DNA of 64,000 nt, from NCBI GenBank assembly GCA_948099385.1, contig CANUEZ040000165.1, positions 322,501 to 386,500 of the forward strand. Reading direction: 5' to 3'. Below the pieces are notes generated by a model, which saw nothing but the letters and a program-made list of their open reading frames with translations, was not told the DNA's origin and did not search any database. The position numbers and the translations under genes were made by a program. Below are positions 58,303-64,000 of this stretch, one piece after another (the first letter of the stretch is position 1; each line of letters begins with the position of its first letter). The DNA comes from Fasciola hepatica. Lineage: Eukaryota; Platyhelminthes; Trematoda; Plagiorchiida; Fasciolidae.

Positions 58303-59444
58303 GACCAACAGGGTGCAAAAAACACATGAATATCCAGTGATAAACAATCGCTAATACATGTCTGTAAACTATATGACTATGCTTCTGTGAAACGGCGCTC
58401 TGTTCTGACCAGACAAGAGTTACAACAGTACAGTTATTCTGTACCGCAGATAGCAAACCTCTCCGGCACGGAATCTGTTTTTTGTACAAACAACTGGTTC
58501 GGCCACTGAACCACAGTATAGACCAGTGTGCCTAATGTGAACATATTTGGGGTTTGACAGTAGTGAGACCGTGATCATTGGTTGAAATAGGTTCCTTAAC
58601 TAGAATCGACCTCATGAAGTACCTGGGTGGGAAAAATAAATTGAAAAACAGAGAAATAACTGAGTGATGCACTAATGTTTGCGCACAAACTTCACTTCAT
58701 CTGATTCTATTTTATGTATAAGACGAAATTCAAATGGGATGTTTTTTTTGAGCGAAAGTTTTTGCTGAAACAAAAGCGCGAGAGCTTACAAAAGCCATAC
58801 AGTACAATGCAATGCTTCGATGGAGACAGATCTACTTATTTCTGACAATCATGTTTAGAGTGGCTGCAACCGAGAACGTCGGATTTTCGTTGTCTCACTG
58901 ACATGTTTGCAATCAGTAACCGCATCACGATTGATGATAAACTCCGCTGATCCTAGTTCATGCAAATATGCGCACGCAGACAGAAGCACTCACTCAGTTT
59001 TTAGTCTAGGCCTGTCTGCTTCGTGGTCCTTGTGACTGGCCGTTGAGCTGAACTCCGATACAGATTGCAGTTGAACACAGTCTGCGATTTGTCTCAGTAA
59101 CTCACGGCCCTATGCACCTTACCTGACATGTTTACAGCCTATGAGCGGTGTCCTTTCGAGCGTCACGTATGGATTCTTCGTTCTTACAAATATGAATGGA
59201 CGTGTTCAAGTCCAGTTGGCGTATCAATAAAAGGTTCTCTGTAGTGGCGTCATTCCGCACCCGGGCCACCCGCCTGTCTCGTATGACCGTCTTTCAGGTA
59301 GCTGAAAAAATTACAAGAGTTGGCCGTAGTTTTCAACTCGATAACAGTCATCAGTGGTTTCACTCTGAATTCGTCCGAAAACTTCATTTAATCGGCTCAG
59401 AAGATATTCGCCCATCACTTGTGGCACAATAGCAGCTCTTGGGA
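58303..59444. other. no recognisable gene
   Basis: A 78-codon frame at 59196-59432 has plausible composition but no recognisable domain. Nothing else was seen. Confidence 0.4.
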
Positions 59445-60105
59445 AACACTAGACTCATTTAAAATGTAACTGCGAGGGTAGAGCTTAGGTGTGCTTTGTT
59501 TATAAATAAGTATCTGTAGTTAGGTCTGCTTTCGGAATGATAGCCGCTCCTCAGGAGCCCGTGCAATTCCGGCATCAGGTCTTCCACTAGCTACAGATAG
59601 TCTCGCATCTTTAAATCTCTGCTTGAATTGCAATTCATTTACAGTCACATGAAGTGGCTTGCAGTTAGGCATAATTGTACCTCAAGGTTCCTACCAACAT
59701 CCAGGATAAATAGACCCCTTTCAGAAGACTCACTTGGCATATAGGTGACTATCATCAGTCATCCATTAAGGTACACAACTGGTCAATCAGACGTTGGTTG
59801 ACCAGTCTCTTTGATAGGTTAGGAATTCAGGTTAGATTCTATTCCTTCGATTGACTGGTTGTTTGAAGCCTGCTTGTATAAGTCAACCTGGTGCCTTCCT
59901 GGAATGGCTCATCTACATTCCTCATGGTTCTGGAAACTTGGCACACATTGGCTCATCAGCTCCGGTCGTTACCTCGTGTAGCTTTCCACCTCCTGTCAAC
60001 TCAACAATAAATATGACTGCAAAATCCAATAACTCCTGTCGTTTTTCTCATTTCAGTCGTTGGACGGGAATCGTAACCACAGAGATGGTTCGCGCGTCTA
60101 AAGCA
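59445..60105 (+). repeat. dispersed repeat A, copy 2
   Basis: Collinear with about 4575-5225 in the same orientation (see that entry for shared blocks). The two copies are clearly diverged but keep order and spacing over the whole 650 bp. Confidence 0.7.
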
Positions 60106-63100
60106 CCGTCGTCGGGTCATTTCGTTCATCATTCACATAGAAGGAAAGGATACTCATCACTCGTTTGGTGCCATCGTTCAAACACTGACGAAGCATTGCT
60201 ATGTGGCATTCATTCGATTTAGAAAATACCCCATGTGGGTGGGAAAGTTTTGATATTTCTGGTTGAAGAACAGTCATAAAATATATCTGAAAAATACCCA
60301 TTGCATCATATAGAAGTCTAAATCGGCGAGAAAATTGTTTTTCAGTAATTCATTCTCATTTACAGATTACATGGTGGACATTAGACAAAAAATCACGAAC
60401 GTAGACATGGAATAAACACCAATCACGGGCAAGTGTTTGTCAGTTGAATTATCCTTATCATGTGATTGGTCTATCTAGCTGACGCCCTCTAAGTAACTTG
60501 ACGGTAGATTCATGCGGCCTTGGTCAATCTTTGGCCATGGGAGTTGGAGTGCCCGGGCCAAACGCTTTTGGGTGCACAGGTTAGTGGTCATCTTCCTTAT
60601 TCCAATTGCCTCGGCTATCGCTAGAGTGGGCAGCTCAACACCTTTACATTTGTTTGGGGGGACAAATCACAGATTTAACGGTTGTTTAGTAATTTACGGT
60701 TGGAATGATCTGGATAGGATAAATAACATCCCTGCAAGCACAAAGTAGGTTGAAGCCGAAAATCTTGTGCACTAGATTTTTGGTTAAATATGGTTCAGTT
60801 GTGCATTGAAAACCCAGTATCCACGGGAAAAACCTGGTCGTTCAACCTAAAGCCAACTTGACCAACGAACGTAGGGGACAGGGTGCATATTTCACCCACT
60901 TAGCCAAAGGATGTACCGCATCCAGTGCATGGTTCATAGTTGTTTGAACTAAACTGAACTGAACTGATATGACTTGTCATTTGACTCCCGTGCCCAATGC
61001 CGTTCGCAGACTATTGCATTAAAGTAGCCAACCAATACTCAGAAAATATAGGGCACCACAACGGTATGGAAATCACAGCACATTTGTTTGTCCATTTCGC
61101 AGATATACGTGGCAGCCAAAAAAGTAAATCGTGGTGTAGTTGGCCCTCCAATCACAATTTTGCTCCATTGAATTTTTCCTTTCATTCATGGTGTTATATG
61201 ATTTGTGGTTATTGACAAATGTTTATATAGTGAAACTGGAAATAGTGACTTCCCGTCTCAAATTTGAAAAACGGAGTCAAATACAGGCTTGCATTATTCC
61301 AAGCAGCACAGTACCCAAAGCTGTTGGGCAAAAGTTGCGATAACTTTGGGATAAAATGACTCGTAACATGGGCCTTGAAAGGTTGCAGAGAAGTTCTTGG
61401 AATTTTACAGGAACTATAATAATAAAAGCATTTCAGTATTTATTAATAAATGTATGCTTTAAAAAAATAGCACACGTTGTTTTATTGGATGCCCTTGTGA
61501 CCAGGCTGTCCCATGCTTGTTTGCTTTGTTTGTAACGCGCTCATACATAGATCGCCACGCCCATCTTTATCAATGTAAGTGTTGATGCTTGCTTATGCAC
61601 TTGCTGAGCTTCGACTCAACAAGTTTTCTTTCTGCGTCTTTGCAGATCGTGCACGTTCAACTCCCCACGGAAGACCACTACATCCAGCATACTACATGTT
61701 CCTTGTCTGTAAGCTGCACTGTCTCTTTTCCCCAGGGATGAAAAATGATTCATGACCTATAGAGATTAATAATGAGTATTTTTACAGTTCATTTTAACTC
61801 CCGTGTATTGCTAGCTTTCTCTCAATAAACAATTCCGTATGTATATATGTGTTTGCATACGTATGTATCCTTGGACAGTAAGGTAGTCGTTTTACAGATT
61901 TTTTATGAAATTCACTCAATATTCGCTACCAGTCGCTTGGCAACTTTTGTCATTCATCTTCAGATTCTGAAATTATGTCTCAAGGGACAAAAAGGAAGAG
62001 GTACTGGAGGAGCAAGAAGGTCCTCAGTGTAAAAAATGCCCCATTCGGGGGGAAGTCAAATTGTGGGAGTGTTCGTATCCTGAATTACAGTCAGTGGGTA
62101 TGTAAACAAAAACCGAATGTTGTGAAGTATTTCTTTAATCCTAATGCATGATAGATACGGTTACTTTCGGTATCCAAGCTGTTGAAGTAGTGCCAAATGA
62201 ATTGCAATCAGCAGCGGAACTGGTGTCTCTGGATTTTCTAAGCTGGGATCTATCCACTACCAGCACATTAAAGTCGATCAGTCACACAGCTTAGTAAATT
62301 TGTGAATTATTTTAGTATTTTCAAGCCAGTCAAGAAACAAAGCTTGAAAGAACAGTGTCGACGTCTACGTGGATGCTCTTTTGCAGTCCTTGTCCGATAC
62401 TTTAACGACCTCCATGCTGACTATGAGGCAACGTCGTGACATGCTACAAGTTTTGAGCTATCATTAGCCAGGTATTTAAAGTTACCCAAGGACAATATCT
62501 CATACACCACGGTTATGTGAGAAGATGCAGCTATCTGATGGTCTGAATATTCACATTAGACTCCGAGGTGGTTTGGTTCGGTGCACACGTAGCCGGCCGA
62601 GATTCCCGGACTCCTTCGATTTCCAGCTCAATGTAGGCGTTGGACAATTTCTCTAGTTTCCTTTGAGGATCTCACTTGGGGAAACTGAAGTCGTTCTTCA
62701 TGGGACCCGTAAAACCAGCGAAACGATTATACTGAAGAATTTACGAAGTCAGCGATATGCGTTCCGAAATGAAGGTAATTTTGCTCCAGATGACATTTTA
62801 ATTTCCATTCGTGCCATACTCGTTCATCGTGTGTTCCGTATATTTTTATTCCACTATGCAACCAAATAAAATCAACACCCTTAAAAAATACCCCGTAAAA
62901 AGTGTAAACTGGTCGATAATGTATACTTTTAATTGTTTAACCTCCTTGGCAATTTTTCAGACGGTTTGTCATCGAATCGTTTGTCCGTGAATGGTTTACT
63001 GTTGAAAGCACTCACTGCACCCATTCACGCAATCACTCGTAAATGTTTATCGCTTTCCAATAACCCCTATTATACTGTTGTTGGAATTTTGCCTACTTTC

Positions 63101-64000
63101 GCATAAATTAATATTTTTCTCCTTCACTTTTCTGGATGACATATTTGTCTCTGAGTGTGTCTGCAGAGGGCAACCTTTGGGGACGAAGTCGTGTTAACCT
63201 ACTGCTGGTTTGGAAATGCGCAAAGAAACGCCGGTTCAAAAACACAAACTCATTGCTGCTTTCAGGGGTAAGTCAATGAAATTCATTGTCTTCGACTGAA
63301 CCCCAGCTGCTGTTCGTTCCATCCCAAGAATTGCAGAAGAACGGGTGTCTGTCATTGAGAGGCGTAAAACCTTGGTTTATTACCGCTAGAAATCACGGTG
63401 ATGCAAGCCGATAAAGCAGGTACTTAAATTATCGTTTTCCCCGAAATAAATCTCAAGCCGCTTTTTCTTTTAGAATTGTTTTATTCATTTGGTGTGATCA
63501 ACACCTCTCCAGGCTTTCTGAAGATTGGTGACAAATCATAACAGATCGCAACTATAAGTGTTCCTCGGATTTACTTCTTAGTCTTTACGAAATTATGCAT
63601 GATGGTCCTATTGTCCGATGGATAAAGATCCTCATTGTCCAATGAACTGCTTTCTAGTTTTTCGATATTTTCCTATTTCACTGAATATAGCTGCTTCGAT
63701 ACATAGATTATCAGTTATTTCTCCGTTCTGCTGAAAACAATTCTCAATTAAACTTCGTTCCAAATTTACAGACGAACATATTTCTTTGTCCAGCGTTTTC
63801 TAAACTGCGACTGTCTCATATTTCTACACCTTAATATTTCAGATCCGGTGACTGTATAACACAAGAGTGACGAACACTGTCGGAAAATTCCCAATGAAGC
63901 AGGCATCGAATTGCAAATTGGTACGAATTTTCAGTAAACTAGTTTATAATAAACTTACTGATAATCACAAGCATTTTTTGTCGGTCGCATATCGGGGTTT
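60106..64000. other. no recognisable gene
   Basis: A/T-rich sequence with short frames only. A stretch at 60512-60590 (RPWSIFGHGSWSARAKRFW) faintly resembles the leader of Gypsy element 3 near 22440 (PNLGQGSWRAW), too weak to call. No RNA gene, repeat pair or domain was recognised through the end of the window. Confidence 0.4.

Overview
The window looks like nuclear DNA of a repeat-rich flatworm, most likely a digenean fluke. This placement rests on family resemblance, not on a species marker. No bacterial-style operons, ribosome binding sites or CRISPR arrays are seen. Only one ordinary host gene is recognisable: an intronless polyubiquitin gene of four head-to-tail units at 43605-44522 on the minus strand, with a polyadenylation signal and CCAAT/TATA-like sequences in the expected places. 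Nearly everything else that can be named is a transposable element. The mix (CsRn1-like Ty3/Gypsy elements with a CHCC Gag motif and a tRNA-Trp primer site, another Gypsy lineage with a YQDD reverse transcriptase, BEL/Pao, Penelope-like elements with a GIY-YIG domain, RTE-like and CR1-like LINEs, pogo-like and IS630/Tc1-like DNA transposons, a tRNA-derived SINE) is what trematode genomes typically carry.

Layout. 0-8 kb: a decayed IS630/Tc1-like transposase (784-1603), a tRNA-Trp-like SINE (about 3057-3250), a BEL/Pao gag remnant (about 3280-4180, minus), a 650-bp unclassified repeat (about 4575-5225) and a pogo-like transposase pseudogene (about 6690-7700). 8-13.5 kb: two Penelope-like elements on the minus strand, the first open from reverse transcriptase to GIY-YIG nuclease except for three in-frame stops. 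13.5-18.5 kb: a degenerate CsRn1-like Gypsy element with 202-bp LTRs (minus). 18.99-20.95 kb: a DNA transposon with 335-bp terminal inverted repeats bounded by TA. 21.8 kb: a (CT)n(TA)n microsatellite. 22.4-26.3 kb: a degenerate Gypsy element (plus). 27-30 kb: small repeats, a G18 tract and a 195-bp near-perfect palindrome. 30.5-37.4 kb: two RTE-like LINE copies. 37.6-43.1 kb: a young CsRn1-like Gypsy element (minus) with near-identical LTRs, 4-bp target duplication GTCT and an open 1079-codon pol, inserted into a LINE 3' fragment. 43.6-44.6 kb: polyubiquitin. 45-64 kb: sparse relics (a 173-bp MITE related to the 19-kb transposon, a Gypsy LTR fragment, CR1-like and RTE-like LINE remnants, a third IS630-like scrap, the second copy of the 650-bp repeat) and long stretches with nothing recognisable.

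The most interesting signal is in the CsRn1-like elements. Gag ends in one frame and Pol continues in the -1 frame. In the young element a GGGAAAC heptamer, placed as X XXY YYZ in the Gag frame, directly precedes the Gag stop and is followed after 6 nt by a GC-rich stem-loop. The older element at 17.3 kb has GGGAAAT at the equivalent place. That is the layout of a programmed -1 frameshift site, preserved in two diverged copies. Second is the IS630-like family, represented here by a 1.96-kb copy, a 173-bp palindromic MITE with the same ends, and two coding relics.
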